NCBI GenBank assembly: GCA_028751875.1
Contig: CM054155.1
Location: forward strand, 11,754,209 to 11,818,208
Direction of reading: 5' to 3'
DNA: 64,000 bases
DNA from: Rapana venosa
Lineage: Eukaryota; Mollusca; Gastropoda; Neogastropoda; Muricidae
The notes under the pieces are model-generated. The model worked only from the letters and a program-made list of their open reading frames with translations. It searched no databases and was not told where the DNA came from. Below, in pieces: positions 23,760 through 36,560 of this stretch. Made by a program: the position numbers and the translations under genes. How positions within the stretch are numbered: position 1 is the stretch's first letter; every line of letters starts with the position of its first letter.

Positions 23760-25680
23760 CATGGCTGTATCCCATTTGGGGCTACACCTATAATCTGATC
23801 AGGTTCTTTGGCCACATAGGCCACCATTCTAAAGCCACAGACTTTTTTCCCATCAATTATTCGGGACTGGGGCCTGGTAACACAGTCTGCCAAAGGTCAG
23901 GACGAAACCTGTTTACTGGCTCAGTCTGTTTTCTCCCTGGCCCCGCACCCTTGGGAGGACGGAAAAGGTCACCTGTAGCTTATGTCACCGTGTGAAGATT
24001 TCATTATGTCTATGGATGGTTATAGGCCTATCACATTATAAAAAGTTTAAAAGGTCACCTAATGATGATGCCACTTTTTTTCTACAGGGTTGGCTGCCTA
24101 TTTCAGGCACCGGACCAATCAAAGAACCAGTCACTGTAGGACAGTGAACCTCAAACTTCCGGTTCAGACAGGAAGCATGTTGAACTTTCTGCATGAAGGG
24201 AGACTTTGTTCAAAAATGGGATCTTTCTGGAATTGGAGAGGAATATCATTAGATCTTTAAATATTTCCTGCTTTGATAAAGAAAGAATAGTATATTTACT
24301 TTTACTAGAAATATGTTGATAGTGTGTTGACATTCAGGTACTCTACAGGTATTATACTATTTAATTATTTCACTATGCATGGACCTACTTGTTTAGTTAA
24401 TTTTCTTTATAATGATATCAAAAGCATTTTGGATTTGCTTGCCATATGCCAAGTAGTTAAGAATGCCTATCTTTTATTCTCTTCAGATCTATTGTTTTTG
24501 TGCTCACAATGCCAAAGTCTTAACTTCATGTTAATATTCTAACGATGCTGCTTTACAAACCAGTTTGATGAGTGTTGTTGAATTCTTCCTGAAAAGTCCA
24601 GTCCTGTTTCCTGTTTTGAGTTAACTACATGCAAAATCTAACACTGTCTTGGAGCTCTGGCTAATGGGTACATGAACGAAAATTCGGCTTGCCTTGCCAA
24701 ATTTCAGGTTTGTTATTTTCAGTGGCAGGCACATATAATGGTTTGAACTGTAGCTGCATCCCATCGCCACCATGTCAAAACCACATACTTTTTTCCCATC
24801 AATTATTCCAGACACCTGCCTGGTAACACAGTCAGCCAAAGGTCAGGATGAAACCTGTTTACTGGCTCATCACAACCTGGCCGTTTTTCTCTCCGGCCTG
24901 ACTCTGGCCCCGCACCCTTGGGAGGACAGAAAAGGTCACATGTAGCTTATGTCACTGTGAAGATTTTTTTTAATGTCTATGGATGGTTATAGGCCTATCA
25001 CACTATGAAAACTTTAAAAGGTCACCTGATGATGATGCCACCTTTTTCCTACCAGGTTGGCTGCCTATTTCAGGCACCGGACCAATCAAAGAACCAGTCA
25101 GTTTATAACATTGAACCTCAAACTTCCCTTCAGACAGGAAGTGTGTTGAACTTTCTGTGGAATTGGGGAGGAATGTCATTAGATCATTTATTATTCCCTG
25201 CTGTGATAAAGAAAGAATAACATATTTACTTTCATTAGAAATATGTTAATAGTGTGTTGCAATTTAGGTATTCTACTATGCATACTATTTAGTGATTTCA
25301 CTATGCATGGTCCTACTTGTTTAGTTAATTTTCTCTATAATGACATCAAAAGCATTTTGGATTTGCTTGCCATATGCCAAGTAGTTAAGATTGCCTATCT
25401 TTTATTCTCTTCAGATCTATTGTTTTTGTGCTCACAATGCCAAAATTTTAACTTCATGTTATTTGTCTAACCATGCTGCTTTATTGATAGGTTTGGTGAC
25501 TGTTGTTGAAGTCTTTCTGAACGAAATGTCCATTTGTGTTTCATACTTTGAGCTAGTTAAGTGCAAAATCTAACACTTTGATGTAGCTCTGGCTAATGGG
25601 GTTGAGAAAGAAAGTTGGCCTTGCTAAATTTCACGTTTCCTCGTTTCAGTGGCACGCATGCCTTATGTTTTGAACCTAAT
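23760..25680 (+). repeat. Two tandem direct copies of a ~0.94-kb segment
   Basis: Copy 1 is about 23764-24740 and copy 2 about 24745-25680, offset by about 930-950 bp. Shared blocks include ttttttcccatcaattattc, ggtaacacagtc, ccgcacccttgggaggac, gttggctgcctatttcaggc, accggaccaatcaaagaacc, 'ttttggatttgcttgccata' and 'gttaagattgcctatctttt' or its variant. I see no convincing exon or domain. Confidence 0.93.
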
Positions 25681-25821
25681 AAAAGAAAAACGTAGAACTA
25701 TCAATACACTCATGAGACCATAGAATATTGTTTCATTCAAAGGACTTTTAGAGGAGTGGAGTCAGTATCAATGTTGACTTCAGAGTAAAAACCAAAACAA
25801 ACAAAAACAAAAACAAAAAAC

Positions 25822-25866
<45 letters not shown>

Positions 25867-26132
25867 AAGGGACAAAATCTTCTCATGTGGACACCTCAGT
25901 TAGACTCGAACCTTCAGTTTCTTTGTCCCCGTCAGATTAAAAGGCTAAGGCTCTACCCACTAGCCTTCCCTGACCCACTATTTGGCTTGTCAAAGCTGAA
26001 CACATGGTGGAGCATACCACATCTATCATGGCCTCTGATGTGCCATGTTTCTTTTCCTCACTGTCTCTATCTCGATCAATAACAACATGTGAAATTTTTC
26101 TGCTAAACTAACCAAAAATATGGATATTCCAT
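25681..26132. other. Unrecognised sequence with a TA microsatellite
   Basis: (TA)n at 25826-25868; otherwise nothing recognised. Confidence 0.6.
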
Positions 26133-26490
26133 AATGGGGGACGGGATAGCCTGGCTGGTTAGTGTTGCGCATTGCGCTAGTGATCTGCTGACCCTGGTTC
26201 GAATTCGGGCAAGGGGATATTTTCTCCTGGAGTTAACATCAGTGCCGACTCCACTCTCCCCAAAAGTCCTTTGAACGAGACTATAAACCGAGGTCCCGTG
26301 TGCCAACGCACGCAGAACATTTTGCGCGCACACTAAAACATGTTCCGCTTGTGGGAAGAGTAGACCATTGTGTATGGGAATGGACAACAAAATTGACAAA
26401 ACTGCAAACACACCAGGACTGGATGGGTTTTTTTAAAATAAAAAAGCACTTCAGTGCTTATTCCATTATCCTCAAAATAAAAGAATGAAA
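26133..26490 (+). repeat. SINE family B, full-length, type-i tail
   Basis: Head gacgggatagcctggctggt, box B ctgaccctggttcgaattcg, core gagactataaaccgaggtcc, tail attatcctcaaaataaaaga. Confidence 0.93.
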
Positions 26491-26636
26491 ATGATTTTTT
26501 TAAGGGAAAATTTTGCAAACTATAGAATGACAGGATGACCAGTTGACTGTCATTGTTGGTGGCCGTGTTGTATACTAGGGTGTATGTGTACAGCAGGTAA
26601 AGACCTGTCTCTCTCTCCAGGTCGCAATACTGTTTA

Positions 26637-27142
26637 ATGAAGATGTTGTCGGTGACAGAGTGTTTACTGAAGATGTTGTCGATGACAGTGTTTACTGAAG
26701 ATGTTGTCGATGACAGTGTTTACTGAAGATGTTGTCGGTGACAGAGTGTTTACTGAAGATGTTGTCGATGACAGTGTTTACTGAAGATGTTGTCGGTGAC
26801 AGAGTGTTTACTGAAGATGTTGTCGGTGACAGAGTGTTTACTGAAGATGTTGTCGGTGACAGTGTTTACTGAAGATGTCGGTGACAGAGTGTTTACTGAA
26901 GATGTTGTCGGTGACAGAGTGTTTACTGAAGATGTTGTCGGTGACAGAGTGTTTACTGAAGATGTTGTCGATGACAGTGTTTACTGAAGATGTTGTCGGT
27001 GACAGAGTGTTTACTGAAGATGTTGTCGGTGACAGAGTGTTTACTGAAGATGTTGTCGATGACAGTGTTTACTGAAGATGTTGTCGGTGACAGAGTGTTT
27101 ACTGAAGATGTTGTCGGTGACAGAGTGTTTACTGAAGATGCT
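26637..27142. repeat. 28/30-bp minisatellite
   Basis: About 17 units: gatgttgtcggtgacagag plus tgtttactgaa (30 bp) mixed with a 28-bp form (tcgatgacagtgtttactga). A (GA)n tract follows. Confidence 0.96.
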
Positions 27143-27169
27143 GGGAGAGACAGCGAGAGCGAGAGAGAG

Positions 27170-27246
<77 letters not shown>

Positions 27247-27640
27247 GACAATATGACAATATTTTGTTGTGATAAGCTGTTAGAGCCCATTCACAAGGGG
27301 AGAGTGGGAAGGGGACTGGGCACAAAACACATAATTTCAGAAATACATATGTATAATTTCTACAGCCCAAATGGTCGGCATGGCATGGATTCCACAACAT
27401 GATGAAATGATTTACATTTAGATTCAGATGAATTGTTGCCTAATACTTTGGCCCATTGCAAATGGTGAAAGGGGGAGGGTCACAACAACCACAAACATTA
27501 TATAAACACGGAGTCTGTGACAGGGCTTCCATGTCCCTACGTTCCGTCTGATCCGGTAACTCCTTCTCTTTCCAACCCGTGAAAAACCTAACCTACAGTA
27601 TGTATAACCGTACTCTTTTGCTCCCTCTCTCTCCTCTCTC

Positions 27641-27693
<53 letters not shown>

Positions 27694-27825
27694 CACATAC
27701 ATGTGCACGCGCACACACACACACACACACACACTCGCACATACACACACGCACCCACGCACACACATACACACACAGACACATACGCACACACACACGC
27801 ACGAACACACACGCATGCACACACA

Positions 27826-27872
<47 letters not shown>

Positions 27873-27920
27873 TCAGGCAACCACAGTTGCATCTAACCCA
27901 GGAAAAATCTGATGGCATCC
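27143..27920. repeat. (GA)n, then unique sequence, then (CT)n and (CA)n
   Basis: GA 27147-27243, CT 27627-27690, CA-rich 27708-27872. The 27245-27625 stretch between them shows no recognised feature. Confidence 0.9.
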
Positions 27921-28417
27921 TTCATAACATGTAAAACATCCAGTCCGGCACTAATTCTGTCTTTGATTCTTTCACGATCGGCAGGTGTCCACAGCTGCAG
28001 CTTGGAATAAATGTCTTTTCCTCCTGAGTCAGTTGCCTGGTGGGTTTTTTTGCAAACCAAAAGTAATCTGCAGGGTTGTAAGTGTCAACTATCCAGATAA
28101 ACTGAAAAAATCATGTCTTCGCTTTCACAAATGATAGTGTCAGGTATTTCATCAGAGGTATACACATGAAGAAAGTCGTTGTTTCTGGAAACGTCCCTTA
28201 GATTCCTCTGCAGGGATCTGTTTCTCAGCCCACCCACATAGTTCTTTATAGTATCTCCACTGTAGCCTGCACCCCGAATCTGATCTAGATATTCGTCACA
28301 GTCCTCCCCCTCCATCCTAATGTCAGGTACAGGCACCTCAACCAGGTCAATTCCGCTTTGTTGTTGTTCACCCACTGTGTCAGCTGCCAACACCGCGACA
28401 GCGCGTGACGCACGGCG

Positions 28418-28420
<3 letters not shown>
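27921..28420 (-). pseudogene. Orphan coding fragment, unrecognised protein, frameshifted
   Basis: Minus-strand translation from about 28420 gives an open, normal-composition protein (GIDLVEVPVPDIRMEGEDC, then DEYLDQIRGAGYSGDTIKNY, DEIPDTIICESEDMIF). After a one-base shift near 28095-28100 it continues in another frame (IWIVDTYNPADYFWFAKKP, then IPSCSCGHLPIVKESK) to a stop near 27930. The shift follows a T-run, so it may be an indel, or the pattern tttttcag could be a splice acceptor. I do not recognise the family. The 5' end is cut off by the L2 LINE's TAA tail. It could be a gene exon, a retrocopy or part of a large transposon ORF. Confidence 0.5.
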
Positions 28421-28481
<61 letters not shown>

Positions 28482-28631
28482 ATGGAATTTATATAGCGCT
28501 ATATCTTGCAAAAAGAAATCAAAGTGCCTGTATACAGCACACCCATACACATACAACCAATACCAATTAATACAGTTGACAAATTCAAATGTACACACAC
28601 ACATGCGCAGGCGTGCACATGCGCGTGCACG

Positions 28632-28662
<31 letters not shown>

Positions 28663-29995
28663 CTACGCAGGTTATACGCTTTGGTAGGGTGGTGGGGATT
28701 TCGGCTGTTGAAGGCAGGGACAAATTTTAGATGAAACAGGAGGGTAAAATCTTAGGTTTGGAATAGATATGTCTTGAGGCTGGATTTTAAAGTGTCTCAA
28801 GTAGGCTTTTGGCGAAGGGAGAGAGGGAGGTAAATCCAGATCACCGGACCAGAAACAGAGAAAGAGCCACGACCAACAGTGGATTGATTGAATCTTGGTA
28901 TTGGTAAGCACAGCGTATTTGCAGCAGAGCGGAGGGAACAAGAAGGACAGTACAAGTGAAGACATTCACAGAGGTAGGAGGGAGCTGTTTTGTGGAGACA
29001 CTTGTAACAGAGGGTGCTGATCTTATAGCTTACTCTCTGTGGCACAGGCAGCCAGTGGAGAGATTGCAAGAGAGGAGTTATGTGCTCAGATTTTTTCTTT
29101 CTGAGGACTAGTCGAGCTGCAGAGTTTTGTATAGCTGAAGGGAGTGGATTGATGATGCTGGCAGACCAGCCAGAAGAGAATTGCAATAGTCCAGACGTGA
29201 AAGAATGAGAGATGCCACTAGTTTGGAAGTTGCATCAGTGGACAGGTACTTTCGAATTACACTTATTCGCCGTAATTGATAGTAGCATGACTGGCAGGTC
29301 TGAGTGATTGATTTTTGCATTGAGAGTGTGTTGTTGATAACGACTCCAAGATACTTCACAGCAGTGGAGAGAGGAATTGACGTATTGCCGAATTCTATTG
29401 AAGCTGTTGTGATGGGAGAGAGCTTGTATTTGGTCCGTATGAGCAAGCTTCGGTTTTATCTGTGTTTAGCTGTAACTTGTTCTGTATCATCCAGGTTTGA
29501 ATATCTTGAAGGCAGTAGTCCATATTTGTCAAGTTAGAGAAGGCAGATTTTCAGGTGTATCACTGCTAAGAATCTTGAGAGTCATTGGCATAGAAATGAT
29601 GGTTGATCTGATGAGGGTTTATTATGTGAAAGAGAAGCAGTGTAGAGAGTGAAAAGAACAGGGCCCAGAACTGATCCCTGTGGGACTCCACATTCCAGTT
29701 ACTGTAACTGTAGAATCGGCCTGTAAGATATGAAGTAAACCAGGTGAGGACTGTGCCTGTAATACCAAACGTGTTTTGGAGACGGGACAGAAGAATTGAG
29801 TGATCTCTAGTATCGAAGGCTGCTGATAAGTCGAGTAGAGTGAGAATGGAGATCTTCCCCGAGTCAGAAGCATGTAGAAGCGTGTTTAAGGTGTGGACTA
29901 GGGTGGTTTCAGTGCTGTGGTTGGCGCGATAGGGTGATGGGGGGTGTTGGCATAAACAAACTTGGCGAAGAAGTTTCAAATGCCACCAATGCACT
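28421..29995 (-). mobile_element. L2-like non-LTR retrotransposon, 5'-truncated and decayed
   Basis: On the minus strand from 29995 the RT reads YRANHSTETTLVHTLN, then TLLDLSAAFDTRDHSILL (motif A, first catalytic Asp present). Motif C is damaged (FYANDSQ instead of YADD). After frameshifts come AVKYLGVVINNTLSMQ, LSRLDYCNSLLAGLP, NSAARLVLRKKKSEHITPLL, SLHWLPVPQRVSYKI and the C-terminal block. A 3' UTR with a CA tract follows. The last 55 bp (gcaagatatagcgctatata, then aattccattc) end in (TTA)n at 28421-28480. Motif style fits the L2 branch of the CR1/L2 group. Confidence 0.9.
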
Positions 29996-31139
29996 TGCCT
30001 TGTCTTCTTGTCTTTCCTCTGTCTGTCTCCTCTCCTCTGCCAGCCTCTTCTCTGCCTGTCTCCTCTCCTCTATCCTTCTTCAGTCCCTGTTGGTCTGACT
30101 GGGCGGCTTTCTGCGGAAGTACACAGGGGTTTGTTGACCCGCCATGTTCCCATCACTTGAGCCAGCCTTCAGTCGCAACACAACTGTCGTTTGCTCGCCC
30201 TCTCCACAGACTTTCCACGAGGTGATGCGGTGTTGTTGCAGCAGGGCACCTAGCGTCACTTCCAGCGTCGTTGCCTACCCAACAACTGCCATGGTGCTGG
30301 TTTATTTGGTTAATTTAAACACAAAATTAACGCAGCAAAATTTCACCCTGCCTATATCCAAGGGAGATCACCTCGAGTCCCGAGAGAGAGAGACACACAC
30401 ACACACACAAAGTGAGAGACAGAGAGAGGAGGGGAGAGAGAGACAGGGACAGAGAGAGAGATACACACACACACATAGAAAGAGAAACTGAGAGACTGAC
30501 AGAGAGAAAGACAGGAGATAGTATGAGGAGGCGAGACAGACACACAGCAGAGAGAAAAAGAAATGACAGAGAGAAGAAGAGAGATAGATAGGGAAAGACA
30601 GAGAGAATAGAAGAGAGAAGAAGAGGGAAGGAGGGACAGACAGGCAGACAGAAGAGGAAGACAGACAAGAGAACAGAGAGTCACTTTAATGCGTTTTTTG
30701 TTGGGGGGGGGGGGGGGGGGATGGGGGGTCCCAAAAAAATACATCTCCAGCACCTAAATATACTCTCTCTCTCTCCACACACACACACACACACATCTCA
30801 AACTGCTCAGCTTGCACACAACAACAACAAGAAAAGGTATGAAATTTCTATTTCCTTCATTCTCTGATGCAAACAACACATTTTTTTCGATTTTTTTTAT
30901 AATTCAAACTTGTTTCTTTTCTTCTTTTTTTTTTGGTATGTGATCCTCAATCACACAACAAAATAAAATTAAAAAAACATGTCGTTACACAGTCATCATC
31001 GACATCATCATCATCATCTTTTAAATTTATCAAACTGATTCTTTGATCACCATTCCAGCAGAAGACAACCTGTATCACTTGACACTCGATCAATGCACGC
31101 ACAATGACATGATGAGAAGGAACTGAAAGAATGACACTG
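29996..31139. other. Non-coding: CTCC- and GAGA-rich sequence
   Basis: The plus strand is CT-rich at 29996-30100 and GA/CA-rich at 30385-30680. A 20-base G run lies near 30702-30720. No supported gene. Confidence 0.65.
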
Positions 31140-31189
31140 ATTCTTTTTTTGTTTTTGATGTGGGTAGGTTGTAGTTATTAAAGCTTTTT

Positions 31190-31430
31190 TTTTTAAATCA
31201 AACATTGAAAAAAACCCATAGCTAGCACAGAAACTTTCCCTGTGGGGATGCCGGGGGCTGTCAGTATAAATAGCATCCCCACCTTCTGGGAAATTCTGTG
31301 CTAGGAGTTCCCTTTTCTAACACTCTCTTTGTTTCAGCCTTGTTCCTGTTCTTCCGTCACCTCCTTCTCGTCTATTTTCTGCCTTCTCTGTCCATTCTCC
31401 TGCCTGTCTTCCAGAAAGACATTTTTTTAT
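31190..31430 (+). repeat. Dispersed repeat with a TATAAATA box (probable LINE 5' end)
   Basis: The same sequence lies reversed at 57.66-57.86 kb. Shared parts are ctgtcagtataaatagcatc / cctgtcggtataaatagctt, ccccaccttctgg, aattctgtgctag and the cttgttcctgttcttcc/cacctcctt stretch. At 57 kb it is fused to a LINE 3' end. Confidence 0.8.
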
Positions 31431-32850
31431 TTAAATTTCTCCCATGCTGAAGTCGAATCTGCTGGGCCCCACTTGTCAGGCGCTTAACAGCAGCGCGACA
31501 TATTTTTGCTCATATGACAGATAATAAACAGTTGCTGTCTGAGTGATCAGAGAAGAAGAAGAAGCACAGAAACTAAAATTTCCAGACATAGACTGACTGA
31601 TTTCTCCCTTAACTCTTTGAGAAGTTGTTGGGCCACTGCACTGAATTGTTTGTTTGTTTTGTTTTGTTTTTGTTCCTTGGCTAGAGCTCCGAGGTTCACC
31701 AACAGTGAGATTTCTGTGTATGTGGCTATCCCCCCTCCCCCCCCTTAGGTAGCCGCATTCCAACTTCTGGGGTGACTGCATTTTGTGTGTGTTGAGAAAG
31801 TGGACCCTGGCTAAGCTTGTCCTATGAATAATTCTTTTGCTTATGGACTGATGGGTTGCAAGTTTTCCTCAACAATACGCAAGATCGAGATCTTGCAATG
31901 ATCTTCAAAGTTTGCAAAAAAAAAGAAAAAGCAATATTTGACTTTCTGCATGGCAGTTGTTCATTTTGAAGAAAAGGCAAAGTTTTCTGGTTTTGGCAAT
32001 GTGAAATTATATATATCTATACCTATATATCTATATTTATATATATATTATATCTATATATATATATAATATATATCCTGCAGAGAGTTAAATGACCTTT
32101 AAAAGTAATCAGTTCCATCTCACTGTTGTCTGACGGGGGTTATTTTGCTGACTGGAGAAATTCTTCACACACGAATGTGTACATTATAAAAGCTCTGAAG
32201 ATTTTCTCTCTGAAACTTTTCTCATTTTAAAAGAACCTTGTGCTTCAAAACCAACTAATCGAGCAAAAATCTTTGACACACCTTTATAAAAAAAAATTCA
32301 CACTTTCAAATTCTTAAAGCTCACTCCGTCCCTCACTCTATTTTAAAAAAACGCATGAAACCCTAGTTGACTTCAGCCATATAACACAGTCATTAATGTC
32401 ACAATCTTTTTTCAGCATCACAATTCAAAGCAAATGATTATTTTTTTGACTCTCCAGTGGGTTTTCCCTCCACACAACAATTCATAATAAATGCACACAT
32501 CAAAGCTACAAGTTTCACATCAACTCAATCAATCAAGCATCATCAGTCCTTGTCTTACACCCACAAAAATGCCACACATCTTTCTGTCACCACAACACAG
32601 ACTCTTCGATCAGGAAATTGTCACTGTTTTCACACAACACTAGCTTTCCAACACAGCAACTGTCAAACACACTGATCAAGGAATTGATGGATAGTGTAGA
32701 GAATAAAATACATCATGTCCTGACTCCACTCTTTTGAGAAACTACAGTTGCCTACAGACAAGAACCATAATGACCAGGCTTTCAACATTTTGGGGGGGTT
32801 GTTTTTTAGAATCAGACATGTACTGTGATGACTCTCCTCCTATAAACAAA
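31431..32850. other. Unrecognised sequence with a type-iii SINE tail module and a TA tract
   Basis: A reversed type-iii SINE tail lies at about 31665-31790 (ttccttggctagagctccga). A TA-rich tract is at 32008-32075. The rest is AT-rich without a gene I can support. Confidence 0.65.
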
Positions 32851-33038
32851 TACAAGAGTTGCAAACAGCAAACTGGTATATAACTGCTCTTCATGCTTAC
32901 AAGAGTTGAAAACAGCAAACTGATTTATAACTGTTCTTTATGCTTACAAGAATTCAAAACAGCAAACTGGTATATAACTGTTCTTCATGCTTATAAGAGT
33001 TCAAAACAGCTAACTGGTCTATAACTGTTCTTCATGCT
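32851..33038. repeat. 47-bp tandem repeat, four units
   Basis: Units start at 32851, 32898, 32945 and 32992: tacaagagttgaaaacagc, then aaactggtatataactgttc ttcatgct. No spacers. Confidence 0.95.
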
Positions 33039-35307
33039 TCCTCTTTTAATGGGACACTTGTAAAACACAGCATTTCCAACCTCTAGAAAAAAAAGAAAAA
33101 ATCAGAATGGAGTCGTGGAGAAGGATTATTCCTAACAAATTCTGCCACAGGGGGTGGCATGTGGAAGGCAGCTCTGCAAAACCTGGCTTCTTTGTGGTTT
33201 AGGATTCATCTCATACACAATCCACATTCAAAACAACGCATCATATACAGCATACACAGTGTGCAACAGTAACAGTCAACGCTCCTCCCCACAAAATTCA
33301 TCACAATCAACAATGAGCTTGAACAAAATAAAAGAACAGGGGAAAATAACCCAATAACAGGTCATTATTTAAAAAAAGAAAAAGGGGAAAAAAGATTAAC
33401 CAAGACAACAACAGCAACAGATTGAAAAAAAAAATCATGCAGCTCTTAGAGAAAGAGTCTCTGATTCTGTTCTCCTTGGTTTCATGTGTAGCTTGCAGCA
33501 GACATGAAAACCTTCAGCCCATTCCCTCCCCTGACTAACAGACCTGCAGTTGCACTATGACAGACCTGTACTGTACAAAGAATGTGCACACTACACTCCT
33601 TCCAACTAGCAAGCCACATACTTCACTTCAAAATGTGTTCTATCTTAACATTTCAGCTTTCCCTTTTCGGGGGTTGACATGTAGTTTACCATGAGCACCA
33701 AACACACAGACTTTTATAAGTTCAATTTTTGCAAGAGAAACATTTCCATGGAATAAAAAGAATTAGCACATGAAGACCGTAGAGGTCTTTTTGTTTTTTC
33801 ACGACATCGTTTCTGCAGTTTTCAGAATGTTTGATTCATTAATGTCAGAGTAATTAAGGGGTTTATTTTTCTCTGTGTTGTTTCTCCTTCAGTCCCCTAC
33901 GTTAAAGGTCAGATTAGTTTCCCTTCAACTTGTGCATCTGGAAACAATATCAACAGGAGATCAGTTACAGGTGCTTTTCCTTCCTTCCTTCCTTCCTTCC
34001 TTCCTTCCTTCCTTCCTTCCTTCCTTCCTTCCTTCCTTCCTTTCTTTCTTTTTGATCACTTCAATAGGCAGCCAACTTCCCAACACTGAAATGTTTCAAT
34101 CACACAAATGTGATGACAATTTGTGCAAAATTATATGATGCTCTGGAACACCTTTCCCCCATTTCCTTTCTTTCTTTATTTCAATCCCTCCCACCCCCCA
34201 CCCCCACCCACCCCCCACCAAGAAAACAAAAATTCTGTGAAGATTACTCTGCACAGCTATATGAATATAACATGATTCTTCCACACACAGCTGAACAACA
34301 CCCAAAACAACACTCATTTTTCCACACCCATTTTTAAACAAAATCTGGTTACATGATTCAGCAAGAAAGTTTTCAGCAATGGTAGATAAATAGACATCAT
34401 GGTAAAATTGTGACTTAAAATCTTTATACATCAATAATCTCATGTTCTTACAAATTCTTAATCCTCCATGGATGACATTTTCCACACAAAAAACCTCCCA
34501 CAAGAGCAAGAGACACCCCCCCCCCCCCCCCCCCCCCCCCCACCACATCACCCCCCCCCTCCCTCCCCCTAAACACCAGTCAACAACTCAAAAAGTGAGA
34601 GTATAACCATTCTGTGTGCTCACAACTGACAAAAGTGTGTGTCAATCGATCCATTCAAAAAACATTGAGACTTTATCAATCCTACTCTACGCACAATACA
34701 TACCAACGGCTCAGCTTTTGTGGATCTTTTTGTATTTTGCTTTATTTCACTGAACAAAGAAAAAATTTCTAAAGGACTACCTTTTTTTGTTCATCATCTC
34801 AAGACTCGTGTGAACACAGACTTTTGTTTGGCTCTGCACCTCATGATGGTGCCTGAAGAGAAATAATAAATTAAAAAAAGAAAATAAAAGAGTATCACTG
34901 ATAAGCTTTTGATTGTCAACTGACTGCACTTCAATGTGAACAGTACCAATAAACAGTTATGTATATAAATAGTTAGTGTGTATGTGTGTGTGTGTGTGTG
35001 TGTGTGCACGCACGCACCTCTGTGTGTGCCTCTGAATGTATGTGTGTGCCTCTGTGTGTGTGCCTGTATGTGTGTGTATGCGAGTGTGCTTTTTCATGCT
35101 TTCTGTTGTTGTTTTTTTCCCCATCTGTATGTGTGGGGTGGTTTTTTATTAACTACAGAGCAGACTCATTTCTGGGCAAGCAGAACTAGCGATGAAATGA
35201 GTTACAACAAAGTGGAACATACTATACACTGTTGACAGCAGCCCAGCCAGCCTCCATCTTCACCCCTTGCACTAACAAGCCAAAAGCAGCAGCCATGTCT
35301 TGCCTAT

Positions 35308-35309
<2 letters not shown>
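33039..35309. other. Non-coding with TTCC, C-run and GT tracts
   Basis: (TTCC)n lies at 33976-34041, C-rich runs at 34190-34220 and 34516-34560, and GT at 34977-35005. No gene recognised. It lies downstream of the minus-strand gene and part of it could be 3' UTR, but nothing proves that. Confidence 0.6.
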
Positions 35310-35590
<281 letters not shown>

Positions 35591-36289
35591 AATTATCTGA
35601 CCTCACACCAGGTCTGCATCCAAACCCCTCTCCTCTTCACTGCCACCAACAGCAAAAGCAAACATGATACAAAAGCCTAACGGAAAATAAACCAAACCAG
35701 AAAAGCAATCTATGCCACAGGCAATATACAGGTATACACTGCAAGCACCACACACAAATAAATTCAATACATTTCTCCCTTCAAAAGGGTATATAAAGTA
35801 TACGTTATTGTCATGTCTCCACTTCATGTTGTAGGCAATGTTCACACCAAACACAGACGACCGCAGTAAAAATTAAATCAAGACAGACAGGAAAAAAAAC
35901 AAAAGAAAAATAAGATGTAGACGACCATTCATTTTGGGATTCTGACCCTGACAAGGAGTGGTGTTCCTGAATCCTACCAAGCATGGCACGACACGACAGG
36001 CACAGCACACAACACTTTGCCATGGAAGCACGTTTCTTCTCATCCAGAAAAGGGAGTCATACCATACATGGATGGCAGTAGAACTTTTCCCTCTATGGCT
36101 GTTTGTCTATGTTCAGCTGGAACAGAAACATGGAGGTTTCTGTTTACTGTAATCATCTCAAAAACAGATACTGATACCAAACACGAACGGCAACAGAGCT
36201 TTCTCTGTTTGTCTGTGTATGGTGTAAAGGTAGCCTCAGAGTATCTGTTCACTGTGATCATCTCTTTAATAGCACTGATCTACATTTTA

Positions 36290-36560
36290 GGATAGCACAG
36301 CTGTCAGTTCCCCCCACTTTAAGGCTTACTCTCAGCTGCTATCCATTCCATCCCGGCTGGTGCTCATTATAGCAGGAACTGACCCCACTTGGACTTGGTA
36401 AAAAGGAAGGGGCTAAGTTTTAGCACTGGGCCCAGGACCCTTGATTGGGTTATGCTGGATTAGGTTATGCTGGATTGGGTTGTGCTGGATGGGGTTATGC
36501 TGGGTGGGGTTATGCTGTAATGGGTTATGCTGGATTTGCTCTTGCTCGCTGTAGTAGGAA
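36290..36560. repeat. Dispersed repeat E, copy 1, with 15-bp micro-array
   Basis: Matches 59.67-59.85 kb: cagctgtcagttccccccac, ctctcagctgctatccattc, 'ggacttggtaaaaaggaagg', 'ttttagcactgggcccagga'. Here the gggttatgctggatt unit is expanded about seven times (36435-36545), against one at the other site. Confidence 0.88.

Noticed and set aside
35603..36023. Overlapping minus-strand frames that could look like small membrane proteins
   Set aside because: No conserved domain, splice context or codon signal seen; frames are short and AT-driven.
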